NCBI RefSeq assembly: GCF_029167625.1 | Contig: NZ_CP119145.1 | Coordinates: 7,068,001 to 7,132,000 of the forward strand | Length of the DNA: 64,000 nt | Source of the DNA: Streptomyces sp. AM 4-1-1 | GTDB taxonomy: Bacteria > Actinomycetota > Actinomycetes > Streptomycetales > Streptomycetaceae | Direction of reading: 5' to 3' | In this document: positions 1-9,302 of the stretch, one piece after another | Position numbering within the stretch: the stretch's first letter is position 1 | How the letters are laid out: each line of letters opens with the position of its first letter | Notes under the pieces: generated by a model | Database searches by the model: none | Told to the model about the DNA's origin: nothing | The model's input: the letters and a program-made list of their open reading frames with translations, nothing else | Position numbers and translations under genes: made by a program

Positions 1-141
1 TGCCCCTACGTGCGCATCTTCTTCAATGACGGTGGCTGGTGGGAGTCCCCCTGGGCGGGAGGCAACGGCAAGTCCGTCAACTTCAGCGGCTTCCATTCCG
101 GAGTACCTACCTCGGCGGTGCTCGACTACATCTTCTGCTGA
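1..141 (+). CDS. C-terminal end of an unrecognised protein, cut by the window edge
   Basis: Frame 1 is open from the first base and ends at a TGA at 139-141, giving 46 residues. The peptide is rich in aromatic residues and Gly (DGGWWESPW, NFSGFHSG) and ends in YIFC. The codons have G or C at nearly all third positions, as expected for a real actinobacterial gene. I do not recognise the family. The small, polar, Trp/Gly-rich make-up suggests an extracellular or phage-like protein, but that is a guess. Confidence 0.5.
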   Translation, partial: CPYVRIFFNDGGWWESPWAGGNGKSVNFSGFHSGVPTSAVLDYIFC

Positions 142-204
142 GTTTGTCCTACGTTTTTGGCGCGGGCTGGATTGAGGTGCCCCCCGCAGTGTGGACACAG
201 GGGT

Positions 205-352
205 TCATGCCGCGAGTGTGAGTTTACGTTCCGTTTGGTGCTGTTGTTCGAACTCGACGGGTGAGAGGTAGCCGAGCGAGCTGTGGCGCCTTCGCCCGTT
301 GTAGTACGTCAGCCACTGGAAGAGATCCAGCCTGGCCTGGCTGATCGTCGTG
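205..352 (-). pseudogene. IS3-family transposase (OrfB) C-terminal fragment
   Basis: About 48 residues read on the minus strand match the end of an IS3-family DDE transposase. They include the characteristic YYNGRRRHSSLGYLSPVEFE motif just before the stop. Everything upstream of this tail (the D-D-E core) is missing. Similarity to the family stops around position 352, where unrelated plus-strand coding sequence begins. A GTGGACAC motif near 190, also found beside the IS3 remnant at 1.25 kb, may be part of the old element end. It is dead debris of an insertion. Confidence 0.75.
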
Positions 353-355
353 AAG

Positions 356-741
356 AGCCTCTGGTGCATCGTCTCCGCGCCGACGAGCTCCAAGCGCTGC
401 GCGAGCTGGGCACCCTGGAGCAGGCCGAGCCCCGCGACGGTGACGAAGCCGTCCGTGACGAGCTGACCCGGCGAGCCGGCGGGTACGTCCAGGCCGACGT
501 CGACGCCTGGCTCGCGCACGCCCTGGCCGCGCACCTCGGGCACTACCGCGACCCGGCCACCCGCGAGGGAGCCGCAGACCTTCTGACGCCTTCGGTCCTT
601 GCGCACGCCGCGCTGCTCGCCGAACTCGCCCGCCTGATCCCCGGCGCCGACGTCGACGAGCTGGCGTTCGTCGCCTGCCTGGCCACCACCGAGCCGGAAG
701 CCGCCGGTGCGCTCGCCGCGCTCCTGACCCGTGTCCTCTGA
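356..741 (+). pseudogene. 3' fragment of an unrecognised gene truncated by IS3 debris
   Basis: The frame ending at the TGA at 739-741 encodes about 125 residues with helical, Ala/Leu/Glu/Arg-rich composition and strong third-position GC. It runs straight into the IS3 remnant on its left, with no start codon in its own sequence and no ribosome binding site. I read it as the C-terminal part of a gene whose 5' end was removed when the IS3 fragment arrived or was deleted. The family is not recognised; the mostly alpha-helical sequence has no obvious motif. Confidence 0.5.
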
Positions 742-833
742 CAGCGAAGTTGGGTCATCTGTCATCGAAGTTGGACTGATGAGCCGGTCGCAGGGAGACT
801 GAATGCCTCGCCTGCTCTGCGGAGGATGATCTC

Positions 834-1142
834 GTGGCACACCTCCCGACAGATGTACGGGCTGCTCTCCGCTTCTTCGCGTTTTACCTGGGCAACGGCA
901 CATTGGATGTCGACCTGCTGGACGGGATCGACTATCGCCCTCATCTACTCAACTACGGCTCAGACCTTGAGATGGTTTTCGCGATCTTCGCTAATGTTCT
1001 TGAGGTGGATGAGCGGGGTGAGACGGTCAACGACGGCGACGCTCAGTACCGCGCTGCCCAGTGGGTCCGCAGACGCTGTGACCCCGGATACCAGGTGGAA
1101 CCGCCATTCGAAGCATGGGAGACAGAGCTTCACGGTCCCTGA
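834..1142 (+). CDS. Small hypothetical protein (102 aa)
   Basis: The GTG start at 834 has a good ribosome binding site (GGAGGA, about 8 bases upstream). The 102-residue product is acidic and soluble, with no signal peptide or membrane segment. It contains an LPTDVRAALRFFAFYLGNG opening and a WVRRRCDPGYQVEPPFEAWE ending that resemble short cytoplasmic proteins of unknown function common in Streptomyces. It lies alone between two IS3 remnants and is complete. No function can be assigned. Confidence 0.65.
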   Translation: MAHLPTDVRAALRFFAFYLGNGTLDVDLLDGIDYRPHLLNYGSDLEMVFAIFANVLEVDERGETVNDGDAQYRAAQWVRRRCDPGYQVEPPFEAWETELHGP

Positions 1143-1272
1143 AGCCCAGACGACCTGCGGCGGAGAAGACGTTCACTCCAAGGGAAACGCGGTTGTCCAA
1201 CTTCGACGGCAACCCGTCCAGGTCCACTGTCAGGGGGCCTTGTCCCCGAAGCGTGGACACCTGTTCGTGTCG

Positions 1273-1881
1273 TTATGCGGCAAGTATCAGAGTAGCTGAC
1301 TGCCGCTCGTAGGCGATCGGTGCCTGTTGTCCGTTCGCCGAGTGCCGTCGGCGGGTGTTGTAGCGCGTGGTCCAGCGGAAGACCGCCAGGCGGCAGGCGC
1401 GTGCTCCGTGGAAGCGGCGGGCGCCGCGGAGCGTCTCGCGTTTGAGGGCGGCGTTGAACGACTCGGCGAGTGCGTTGTCCGCGCTGGTGCCGACCGCTCC
1501 TATGGACTGCTGCACACCCAACTCGGCGCATGTCTCAGTGTATTGGCGGGAGGTGTACTGGGCTCCGTGATCGCTGTGGAAGACGGCGCCGGCCAGGCTG
1601 CCGCGGGTCCGGGCGGCTGCCCGGAGCGCGTCGGTGACCAGGGAGGTGCGCATGTGGTCGGCGATCGACCAGCCCACCAGGCGGCGTGAGAAGCAGTCGA
1701 TCACCGTCGCCAGATACAGGAACTCGCCGTCGCCCACCGGCAGGTACGTGATGTCGCCGACATACTTCGTGTTCGGCGCGCTCGCGGTGAAGTCACGCCC
1801 CAGCAGGTCCGACACCGGCGTGGCGGACGGCTCGGGCACCGTGGTGACCTGGCGCTTTCGCAGCCGCAGCCCGGCGATGCC
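1273..1881 (-). pseudogene. IS3-family transposase OrfB, 5'-truncated
   Basis: About 200 residues on the minus strand form the catalytic half of an IS3-type transposase. The first Asp is in YVGDITYLP, the second in VFHSDHGAQYTS, and the Glu in NALAESFNAALK, followed by the family ending YNTRRRHSANGQQAPIAYE. The N-terminal half of OrfB and all of OrfA are absent, and similarity fades upstream of about 1880. It is therefore inactive. It is a different element from the 1525-bp IS3 copies at 23 and 46 kb. Confidence 0.8.
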
Positions 1882-2194
1882 GCCCGAGCCCGGAAGAGCT
1901 GGCAGCGAAGGCAGCACAGTCCCCGTACCGGCAGTTTTGCTCGGCAACGACGAAGGTTTCGTCAGCATAATTGAGCCGCATATGCGCGGCCCTTCTGCGG
2001 GCATATGGGCCTGATGCTGCTTGTGTGGACCGGTGTTGTGGGTGTTTCCGGGGGAAGGGGAGGGGCTGATTCCAGGGCGTATACAGGGCGGGTTCGAGGG
2101 AAGAGCCCGGGACTTTGTGTGGGGGCTGTGTGAGGTTGTGGGCGCTCGGTGACCACTGGGGTCGCCGGGATCGTCTTCCTGTGGGGGGAAGTTG

Positions 2195-5100
2195 ATGGTT
2201 TTACGTGCCTTCGGCATGCCGTCTCGGCGTGCCCGCATGACCGCACGGCATACGTTGACGGCGACGGCCGTGGTGCTGGCGCTCGGGGTGACGGCGCTGC
2301 CCGCCGTCGCGGCCGGCCGGCCGGCGGCCCCGGTGTCGGTGTGGGGGAACAAGGAGCAGAAACTGGAGCGGCCGCAGGTCCAGGTGGGGGTGAACCGGGC
2401 CCCGGCCCCGGAGCCCGCGGGCGAGGCGTCGGGGGAGCGGGCGGCGTGGCTCCGGGCCGAGTGGGAGCGCACCGACCGGGCCCGTGACGCGGCCGCGGCC
2501 GAGGCCCTGGCCCGCAAGCAGAACAAGGCCGCGCCCGTGCCTTCGGCGTCGCCCGTTGAGCCGGACCCCGTACAGACACTGGCCGGGGTCCCGAAGGGGC
2601 AGGGAGATGTGCCCTGGCACCGGATCGCCGACACACGTCTGACGGACGCGTTGGTGGCGCGGGTGGACTACTCGACGGGCAACCTGATGCTCGCGGGCAC
2701 CGACTTCGACATCGCCGGGGTGGGTCAGAAGCTGCAACTGGCCCGTACCTACAACTCGCTGGACGCACCGGCCGGTCAGATGGCGCAGCGTTCCTGGTTC
2801 ACCTTCGAGCGCCGTCTGGAGACCTCGTTGGCGAGTGGGGTCCTGTGGTACGACGCCGGCGGGGCGACGGTGTCGTTCGTGAAGAAGAGTGATGGTACGT
2901 TCACCACCCCGGACGGCTACTCGCGTGATCTGGTGAGGAACAGTGACGGTACGTACACCCTGTCCGACCGCAAGTCCGGATCGAAGGACACCTACACCGC
3001 TTCCGGTGTGCTGTCGAAGGTCACCGACCGCAACGACGGTGTGATCACGGTGGTTTCGCACGGTGCGGGGGCCGGGTTCAAGGTCACCGAGTCCCGGTCG
3101 GGGCGATGGGTGGACGTCACGAACGACGGCGGGGGCTGGTGGCACGCCACCGACCACACCGGACGCCAGGTCTCCTACCACCTCGACGCCCAGGACCGCC
3201 TGCACAAGGTCACCGACACCAACGCGGCGACCGTCACCTACGGCTACGACTCCTCCGGCCGCGTCGAGACGGTCACCACCCAGATGAACCGGGTCACCCG
3301 CTTCACCTACGACAGCGCCAACCGGGTCACCTCCATGCTCCGGGCCTCCACCGAGGGCGGCAGCACCGGCCCCACCTGGACCTACGCCTATACCGCCGCC
3401 ACAGCCACCGCAGCGGGGACCACCACGGTCACCGACCCCGAGGGCGACGCCACGACGTACGTACACAACGCGGACGGCGAGGTCACCAAGGTCACCGACC
3501 CCCTCACCCACTCCCGCTCCACCACCTACCAGGCCCATCTGGCCACCACGGCCGTCGACGCGATGGGTTCCGGGTCGGCGGCGGGCAACACCACCACCTA
3601 CGGGTGGGACACCCGCAACAACCCGACGTCCGCCGCCCTGCCCAGCGGCGCCACCGCGCAGATGACCGGGTGGCTGACCAAGGCGGGCATGGACGTCCCC
3701 GGCACGCTCGACACCCCGGACAACAGCAAGACGAACTACGCCTACGACGCGGTCGGCAACACCACGTCCGTCGCCGTCACGGGCACCGGCGGCGGGACGA
3801 CGAACACCGACTACAACCCGGCCACCCCCACCTGCGGCGGGTTCAAGGGCCAGAAGTGCTCGGTCACCGACGCCCGCGGCAAGAAGACCTCGTTCACCTA
3901 CGACGTCAAGGGCAACCTGACCACCATCACCCCGCCCACCCCGCAGGGCGGGACCACGATCACCTACGACTACGCGGGCCGCCCCGACGTCGTCAAGGAC
4001 GGCCGCGGCATCCAGACCGTCTACACCTACGACCACCGCGACCGCATCACCACCGTCTCCTCCACCAACCAGACCGTCCGCTACACCTACGACGACGACG
4101 GCAACCAAACCTGGCGCAAGGACGCCACCGGCGAGACCGACTACGCCTACGACACCCTCTCCCGCGAGATCTTCCGCTCCCTGCAGGACGACTCCGAAGC
4201 GACCCTCGCCTACACAGCGGCCGGTGACCTCGACACCTACACCGACCCCATGGGCACCACCCACTACACCTATGACAGCGCGGGACGCCTCACCTCGCTG
4301 AAGGACCCGTCCGGCCGCACCACCACCTACACCTACAACAACAACGACAAGCGCACACACACCAATTACCCCGGCGGCACAGTACAGAAAGTCACCCTCG
4401 ACAACGACGGCAAACCCACCGCCGTCAAGACCACCAACACCACCACCAAGCTGATCGACCTCGCCTACACCTACACCCAGGCATCAGGCGACCCCGGCAC
4501 GAAGATCTACACCCGCACCGATCACAGCACCGGCCTGAAGACCGCCTACACCTACAACAGCGCAGGACGCCTGACCAACGCCAAGGAGACCAACACCGCC
4601 TCCGGTTCCCGCACCGCGTCCTGGCTCTACTGCTTCGACACCGCAGGCAACCTCACCCACCAGGACACAACAGCGGCTTCGTGTCCCACCACACCCACCT
4701 ACGCCTACGACAACGCCTCCGAACTGATCTCCAAGTCCGGCTCCACCACCGGCTGGTCCTACGACGCCGCAGGCAACGAGACCGCCGCCGCACCCGTCGG
4801 CGGAAGCACCCGCACCGGCGAATCATGGTCGGACCACAACCAGCTCACCAGCATCACCACCAACACCAACACCACCTACGACCTCAGGCACGCCGGGACC
4901 ACCAACGACGAACGCACCAAGCTCGGTGACACCTGGTTCCACCAGACCCAGCTCGGCCTCGCGTCCACCACCACCGGCGCCACCGACACGGGATTCGTCC
5001 GCGAACCCGGGGGCACCCTCAACTCCATGACCCGCAGCGGGAACAGCCACTACTACCTCACCGACGCCACCGGCAACATCCTCGGCGCCGTCGACCACAC

Positions 5101-5551
5101 CGGCACCCGCACCCACACCTACGCCTACGCCCCCACCGGCACCCCCCGCACCACACCCACCGAAACCACCCCCCAGCCCTACCGCTACGCCGGCGCCTAC
5201 AACGACCCCACCGGCCTCTACAAAATGGGCGCCCGCTACTACGACCCCAACCTCACCCGCTTCACCCAACCCGACCCCTCAGGGCAAGAAACCAACACCT
5301 ACCTCTACGCCACCGGCGACCCCATCAACCACACCGACCCCACCGGGCTGTGGGACTGGGGCAAGTTCGCCAGCAAGACCATCGGCACAGGTGTAGCCGG
5401 TGGAGTCGGAGGCTGCGCGGCTGGCGCTCTCGGGTCCATCTGGACGGGTCCGGGTGCCGCGGCCGGTTGCGGAATCGGTGCCGCCACGGGTGGCGCGGGC
5501 GGTCTGGTGACAGGCGCCGTTGACTACACCTGGTCAGAGATATTCGGCTGA
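2195..5551 (+). CDS. Secreted Rhs/YD-repeat protein with a short Gly-rich tail
   Basis: The 1118-residue protein starts at ATG 2195, preceded by GGGGGAAG about 6 bases upstream; an in-frame TTG sits just before it. A Sec-type signal lies near residues 15-40 (MTARHTLTATAVVLALG, then an AVAA cleavage region). After a charged linker come about 20 YD repeats (Y-x-Y-D units) over residues 330-940. The Rhs-associated core is at about 990-1050 (YRYAGAYNDPTGLY, GARYYDPNLTRFTQPDP, ending DPTGLWDWG). Such proteins form a closed shell around a C-terminal toxin. Here the tail after the core is only about 70 residues, Gly/Ala-rich, with paired Cys and glycine-zipper-like segments. It could be a membrane-active peptide or a cut-down toxin. 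Codon use drifts toward ACC/TAC in the repeats. Confidence 0.9.
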   Translation: MVLRAFGMPSRRARMTARHTLTATAVVLALGVTALPAVAAGRPAAPVSVWGNKEQKLERPQVQVGVNRAPAPEPAGEASGERAAWLRAEWERTDRARDAAAAEALARKQNKAAPVPSASPVEPDPVQTLAGVPKGQGDVPWHRIADTRLTDALVARVDYSTGNLMLAGTDFDIAGVGQKLQLARTYNSLDAPAGQMAQRSWFTFERRLETSLASGVLWYDAGGATVSFVKKSDGTFTTPDGYSRDLVRNSDGTYTLSDRKSGSKDTYTASGVLSKVTDRNDGVITVVSHGAGAGFKVTESRSGRWVDVTNDGGGWWHATDHTGRQVSYHLDAQDRLHKVTDTNAATVTYGYDSSGRVETVTTQMNRVTRFTYDSANRVTSMLRASTEGGSTGPTWTYAYTAATATAAGTTTVTDPEGDATTYVHNADGEVTKVTDPLTHSRSTTYQAHLATTAVDAMGSGSAAGNTTTYGWDTRNNPTSAALPSGATAQMTGWLTKAGMDVPGTLDTPDNSKTNYAYDAVGNTTSVAVTGTGGGTTNTDYNPATPTCGGFKGQKCSVTDARGKKTSFTYDVKGNLTTITPPTPQGGTTITYDYAGRPDVVKDGRGIQTVYTYDHRDRITTVSSTNQTVRYTYDDDGNQTWRKDATGETDYAYDTLSREIFRSLQDDSEATLAYTAAGDLDTYTDPMGTTHYTYDSAGRLTSLKDPSGRTTTYTYNNNDKRTHTNYPGGTVQKVTLDNDGKPTAVKTTNTTTKLIDLAYTYTQASGDPGTKIYTRTDHSTGLKTAYTYNSAGRLTNAKETNTASGSRTASWLYCFDTAGNLTHQDTTAASCPTTPTYAYDNASELISKSGSTTGWSYDAAGNETAAAPVGGSTRTGESWSDHNQLTSITTNTNTTYDLRHAGTTNDERTKLGDTWFHQTQLGLASTTTGATDTGFVREPGGTLNSMTRSGNSHYYLTDATGNILGAVDHTGTRTHTYAYAPTGTPRTTPTETTPQPYRYAGAYNDPTGLYKMGARYYDPNLTRFTQPDPSGQETNTYLYATGDPINHTDPTGLWDWGKFASKTIGTGVAGGVGGCAAGALGSIWTGPGAAAGCGIGAATGGAGGLVTGAVDYTWSEIFG

Positions 5552-5579
5552 CATCGCATCGCATCGAACGGAGTTCGAA

Positions 5580-5663
5580 ATGGACCCTATTTGGATTGTC
5601 GGCCTTGTCGTGGGAGCGGTGATCGGTGGACTCGCCGTCGTTCTCATAGGAAGGCGGCGGTGA
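5580..5663 (+). CDS. 27-residue single-pass membrane peptide downstream of rhs
   Basis: The ATG at 5580 has CGGAG about 6 bases upstream and lies 28 bases after the rhs stop, so co-transcription is likely. The peptide begins MDPIWIVGLVVGAVIGG and ends with an Arg-rich IGRRR tail. This is one hydrophobic helix with a positive cytoplasmic end, an N-out/C-in topology by the positive-inside rule. By position it could be an immunity or accessory factor for the hydrophobic tail of the Rhs protein, but nothing in the sequence proves that. Confidence 0.55.
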   Translation: MDPIWIVGLVVGAVIGGLAVVLIGRRR

Positions 5664-7091
5664 ATCCGCAGGAGTCTTGGACTCGTACCGGCGCAAGCGT
5701 AGAGCGCAGCGCCGCCCACCGGAGCACCGACCGGAAGCTGCAACAGGCCGGGCCTGGACAGAGGGCGTCGGCTGCTTCTTGAGCCTCCGGACCTGGCCCG
5801 GCAGGAACCCCGTCGACGGCGCAGGCGAACCCAGGCCCCCTGGGGCACACCCGTGCCGTCGGCGGCGGCGGCCGAAAGACTGTGCGAACTCGCCGGAGAA
5901 CGGAGTATCTCCCCAGCGCTTCGTCCCGTTCGCCCGACGTAGAACTCATGCCCTTCGCCCGGTCACGAGACAGGCGGTTTACGTCTGGCCCGCCGGTTGT
6001 GGCCGTCCGGAGCGCCCCGGACGGCCACAACCGTTTCTCGGTGTGCGGGATGTCAGCCGTCGGTTCCTGAGGGAGGCCGTCGTCGAGGACGATGCGGATG
6101 GTCTGACCCGGTCTGTCGGTGCCGGTGAGTTCGGTTTCGGCAGAAGGTCGTGGCCAGTACCCGGTAGCCCTGCAGGGGGTGGCGGTGGAGCGGGTGTCCC
6201 ACAGCTTGATCCGGGCAGCTCGCAGTTCGGCAGCGGAAAATCGGTACGCGGTGGCGACGACTGCCCGTCGGCCGCCAGGCCCTGCTCGCACTGGCCTACC
6301 CGAGGTGCGGCGGCACCTACACCCGGCTTGCCGCCGGTTCGGGATTTGAAGTCCTGGCCGCTTTCGCACCGACTCCGGCCGAGGCAATGGATGCGGCTCG
6401 GACGAAAAGGTTCGTGCTGGACGAGTGCCGCGCTGGCAGGCCCACACCGCCTCCAGGACATGGGCGGGCAGGAGAGGCATTCGTACGTGCTTGGCACGGT
6501 GGTCAGTGGTGATGCAGTCGCCGACCATCTCGGCGGCTATCTGCCAGTTCAGGGCCGGCCGTAGGTAGCGGGGGTGTCGTCCAGGGTCCGCGCGGCGGCC
6601 GAACCCACAGTTTGGAGTACCTCGCCGACCAGCTGGGCGTCGGCGTTCCAGGCCAAGCCAGAGGACAGGAAGACAGGGCGGTCAGGAGCGCTGCGGGAGC
6701 TAGGCATGCGGAGAATCTGCCCAGAGGGCTGCTGATGAAGCCCGGCTCTGGCGTGCCCCTGTGGTGGGAATTGCTCCGGGCCGTCCGCCGCGTCCTCGGG
6801 CGCCCGCACGCCCGCATGCCTGGGTGATTCCGGCCATCCCGACTGAATGCGGAGAGCGATCGATCCATCACTCGGTGAGTTTATGCACACAGTGCGCGTG
6901 AGACGCGTCACAGATTGTCAGATAATCGCAGGTCAGATGCCGATTGGTAGTCGCCCGATCACTCAGCATGAGGGAACGTGCGTCCCCCGCTTAACTCTGG
7001 AGGGCCTTCCGATCGGTGTAGGGGGTGCAACACGTACCCCGGGAGCGCAACGAAGCGCGCCGGGTTCCATCTGAAAGAAGAGGAGGAGTCC
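5664..7091. other. Gene-poor stretch of 1.4 kb
   Basis: No open frame here has convincing codon bias together with a ribosome binding site and recognisable sequence. Long frames exist on both strands, but they run through a perfect intrinsic terminator near 6.0 kb, so they are not believable genes. The sequence looks like decayed coding DNA. The last 200 bases before 7092 probably carry the promoter of the sigma-factor operon. Confidence 0.5.
5994..6040. terminator. Intrinsic terminator with perfect 17-bp stem
   Basis: Arms at 5994-6010 and 6017-6033 are perfect reverse complements (CGGTTGTGGCCGTCCGG and its mate) around a 6-base loop, followed by TTTCTC. It is the first strong terminator downstream of rhs and the membrane peptide on the plus strand. 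The near-symmetric stem could act in both directions. Confidence 0.75.
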
Positions 7092-7274
7092 GTGAGGCTT
7101 TTCAGGGCCTGGTACACGCTGGTACACCCCGGCGCCTACCGGTTGACCGCCGCAGGCCGCGGAACCTCTGTGTTCGCCGTCCGCACCGCCTCGCAGGCTC
7201 GCGCGCCGTTCCGTAACAACGCGCGCACCGCGCCGCACCGGGTCACCGCTCCGTCGCCCGAGGGGGCCCAGTGA
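7092..7274 (+). CDS. 60-aa basic peptide at the head of the sigma-factor operon
   Basis: The GTG start at 7092 follows a strong AGGAGG-type ribosome binding site. The 60-residue product opens VRLFRAWYTLVHPGAYRLT and is Arg/Ala-rich. Its TGA overlaps the GTG of the next gene (GTGA at 7271-7274), a typical translational coupling signal. There is no recognisable domain. Because it is coupled to a sigma-like gene, a leader-peptide or regulatory role is possible but unproven. Confidence 0.6.
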   Translation: MRLFRAWYTLVHPGAYRLTAAGRGTSVFAVRTASQARAPFRNNARTAPHRVTAPSPEGAQ

Positions 7275-7858
7275 GCGGCCCCCACGAGAGCCATGAGCTC
7301 GCCGTTCCGGGAGAGCTCCCGGAGCGTTCCCGGAAGCAGATCACCTACCAGGAATTCGTCGAACGTCACATGCCCGAGTTCATGCGCCTGGCCATGGGCC
7401 GCCTGCGCAACCTCTACGACGCCGACGAGGCCGTCCAGAACGCCGCCGTGAACATGTACGCCAAATGGACCGTCATCGAGGCCCATGCCAACCCACTCGC
7501 CCTCGCACTGTCGATGGTCCGCGCCGCCACCATCGACTACTACCGCCGCCGAGCCCGCCTGGCGGGCCGCGAGATCCCGCTCCCCAACTCCGGACTGCCT
7601 CGCACACCTTCAGCCGACGATCTGCTGGAACTGCGTGGATACGACCGGCTCGACCAGGCCCGGGCCGCCCTGGAGGAACGCGCCCCCAAGCAAGCCGAAT
7701 GCGTCCGGCTGCGCTACCTGGAAGAAAAGAACTCCGCCGAGATCGCCGAGTACCTCAACATCAGTCCCGGCGCAGCCAAAGCCAATATCTACCTCGGTCT
7801 CAAAGCCCTGCACGCTCTCATGGATCTCCCCGAACCGGGGAAGAGAGGAGATTCCTGA
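7271..7858 (+). CDS. Sigma-70 family RNA polymerase sigma factor, ECF-like
   Basis: The 195-residue protein has the two-domain plan of a short sigma factor. A sigma-2-like region lies at about residues 25-95 (FVERHMPEFMRLAMG, then DADEAVQNAAVNMYAKW). A sigma-4 helix-turn-helix lies at about 140-190 (QAECVRLRYLEEKNSAEIAEYL, then ISPGAAKANIYLGLKAL). It would direct RNA polymerase to a small set of promoters. The GTG start overlaps the stop of the upstream peptide gene, and its own TGA overlaps the ATG of the next gene, so all three are co-translated. No classical anti-sigma motif is visible downstream. Confidence 0.85.
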   Translation: MSGPHESHELAVPGELPERSRKQITYQEFVERHMPEFMRLAMGRLRNLYDADEAVQNAAVNMYAKWTVIEAHANPLALALSMVRAATIDYYRRRARLAGREIPLPNSGLPRTPSADDLLELRGYDRLDQARAALEERAPKQAECVRLRYLEEKNSAEIAEYLNISPGAAKANIYLGLKALHALMDLPEPGKRGDS

Positions 7859-8532
7859 TGCTCGAAGAAACCCTGCGCGCCGAAGCGCAGGTGCTTCACG
7901 ACATGCTCAGCACCCACGACACCGACGACTTCATGCAACGCCTCTTCGCACGGATCGACCAGACACCCACACGGCCGCAGCGAGTCCAGATCGGCCCCGC
8001 CGATCCTTCGCCGCACCGCTCCACCCGGCCCGCGATCCGGCGAGGCATCCGCCGCCGATCCGCACCCTTCACAGGATCCGATCCCGCCGACCGGCCAGCA
8101 GCCTCCCTCGACCACGTCCGCCGCCTGTGTGAAACCGTCCTGCTCGCCGACGGCATCACCACACTCATGGCCGCCTTCGACCACGACTACGACGCCGCAG
8201 GTGCCTGCGCGTTCGCTTGCCTCCTCTACATCCTCGGCCGGAGGGGCAGCGCCCTGTACTGGTGGCGCTTCGCCGCCGGCGCCGACGACCCCCTCTCCGC
8301 ACACGTCCTCGCCCTCTATTACGCGGGCGCCGGCCCCCTCCCCGCCGCCCGCGTGTGGTGCGCCTACTCCCGCTTCCTCGGCTACACCGCAGACAGACAC
8401 CTCCCAGGACGGCTCCGTCTGTCCGCCGTACCCCCGAACTGGCAGCCCTCCCACACCGGACCCGTCAGCCTGGACCTGGTGAAGCACTTCGTGGCCGAGA
8501 AACACCTGCCCCGAGCACTCGCCCAGCACTGA
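7858..8532 (+). CDS. Hypothetical protein coupled to the sigma factor (224 aa)
   Basis: The ATG at 7858 overlaps the preceding stop (TGATG). The N-terminal 90 residues are acidic then basic and low complexity. The C-terminal part (residues 90-224) is helical with short hydrophobic repeats (ACAFACLLYILGRRGSALYW, then DDPLSAHVLALYYAGAG) reminiscent of Sel1/TPR-like helical pairs. No transmembrane helix or zinc-binding anti-sigma motif (HxxxCxxC) is seen. Tight coupling to the sigma gene suggests it modulates that factor or shares its regulon. Confidence 0.7.
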   Translation: MLEETLRAEAQVLHDMLSTHDTDDFMQRLFARIDQTPTRPQRVQIGPADPSPHRSTRPAIRRGIRRRSAPFTGSDPADRPAASLDHVRRLCETVLLADGITTLMAAFDHDYDAAGACAFACLLYILGRRGSALYWWRFAAGADDPLSAHVLALYYAGAGPLPAARVWCAYSRFLGYTADRHLPGRLRLSAVPPNWQPSHTGPVSLDLVKHFVAEKHLPRALAQH

Positions 8533-8665
8533 CACGAACACACCGGACGACCGGCGCTTCCCCTCACCGGGAAGCGCCGTACCCGCCCCGTCCCGCTGCG
8601 TTCCCTCACTCGTGCGACGGCCAACCGCAGCACCCGTTCAGCACTCCGTGATTCCAAGGACTCCC

Positions 8666-8824
8666 ATGAGCACAAACCACCCACTGCCCAAAAGAGCGGA
8701 CCGCATCACCCAGCTCCGCCGGTGGGCCTTCGCACAGAGCCGTCCTGCGGCCACCCACTTCATGCGCGGCGTCTGCTACGGCGCCGGGACCCTGGCCGCC
8801 ACCCTCTTCGGACTCTGGCTCTGA
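8666..8824 (+). CDS. 52-aa small membrane protein
   Basis: The ATG at 8666 has AAGGA 5 bases upstream. The N-terminal 30 residues are basic and polar (PLPKRADRITQLRRW). The last 20 form a hydrophobic segment (MRGVCYGAGTLAATLFGLWL) that ends at the stop, giving a tail-anchored single-pass membrane protein. It follows the sigma operon in the same direction. No family is recognised. Confidence 0.5.
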   Translation: MSTNHPLPKRADRITQLRRWAFAQSRPAATHFMRGVCYGAGTLAATLFGLWL

Positions 8825-8973
8825 AACCGGTAACGGACAACCCAGAGCCTCAACGAAGCCTGATACCAGCTGGGATTTCCGCGTACGCTGGAACCCACCT
8901 GGGGCGCAGCGCCAACCAAAGGGTTCCGCGTCCCTGGCAGGTCCCGCTCTCCACCCGCCAGGAGATCACCGCT

Positions 8974-9297
8974 ATGAGCGCTCAGCCCACCGAACCCCTG
9001 CCGCGCCGCAGTGCCGTGATCCCCCGCGACCCCGCGTCGGTCCGTGCGGCACTCCCCGCGGCCCGTGCTGCCGGCTTTCAGGCGGAGTGGGACGCCGCGC
9101 TCGACCAGGCACGTGCCGACCTCGATCTGGCCGCTCTCACCGCCCGCCTGGAGAAGATCACCGCTGAGTACTGGGCCATCGTGTGCGCGCTGGTCTCGCC
9201 CCGGGCCGTTCAGGCCGACCAGGACAGCCGCCGCTGGCAGGCCGGCGGGGAGACTGACGTGATCTCCGTCGAGGCCGCGTTCAGCGGTCTACGCTGA
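8974..9297 (+). CDS. Putative antitoxin of a RelE-like pair (DUF6247-type)
   Basis: The ATG at 8974 has GGAG about 10 bases upstream. The 107-residue protein contains AVIPRDPASVRAALPAARA followed by FQAEWDAALDQARADLDLAAL. This pattern is typical of the small actinobacterial proteins (DUF6247) that sit immediately upstream of RelE/ParE-like toxins. Its stop is only 5 bases from the next start. I infer that it neutralises the downstream toxin and represses the operon. The family assignment is from memory and not checked. Confidence 0.65.
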   Translation: MSAQPTEPLPRRSAVIPRDPASVRAALPAARAAGFQAEWDAALDQARADLDLAALTARLEKITAEYWAIVCALVSPRAVQADQDSRRWQAGGETDVISVEAAFSGLR

Positions 9298-9302
9298 CGC
9301 CT

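Noticed and set aside
2201..4360. Very long open frame antisense to the rhs gene
   Set aside because: It mirrors high-GC codon bias of the rhs gene, is composed of Val/Gly/Asp/Arg runs, and has no recognisable motif; the sense frame has clear YD repeats.
5644..6528. Minus-strand frame of about 290 codons downstream of rhs
   Set aside because: It runs through a perfect 17-bp-stem terminator, lacks a start signal and resembles no family.
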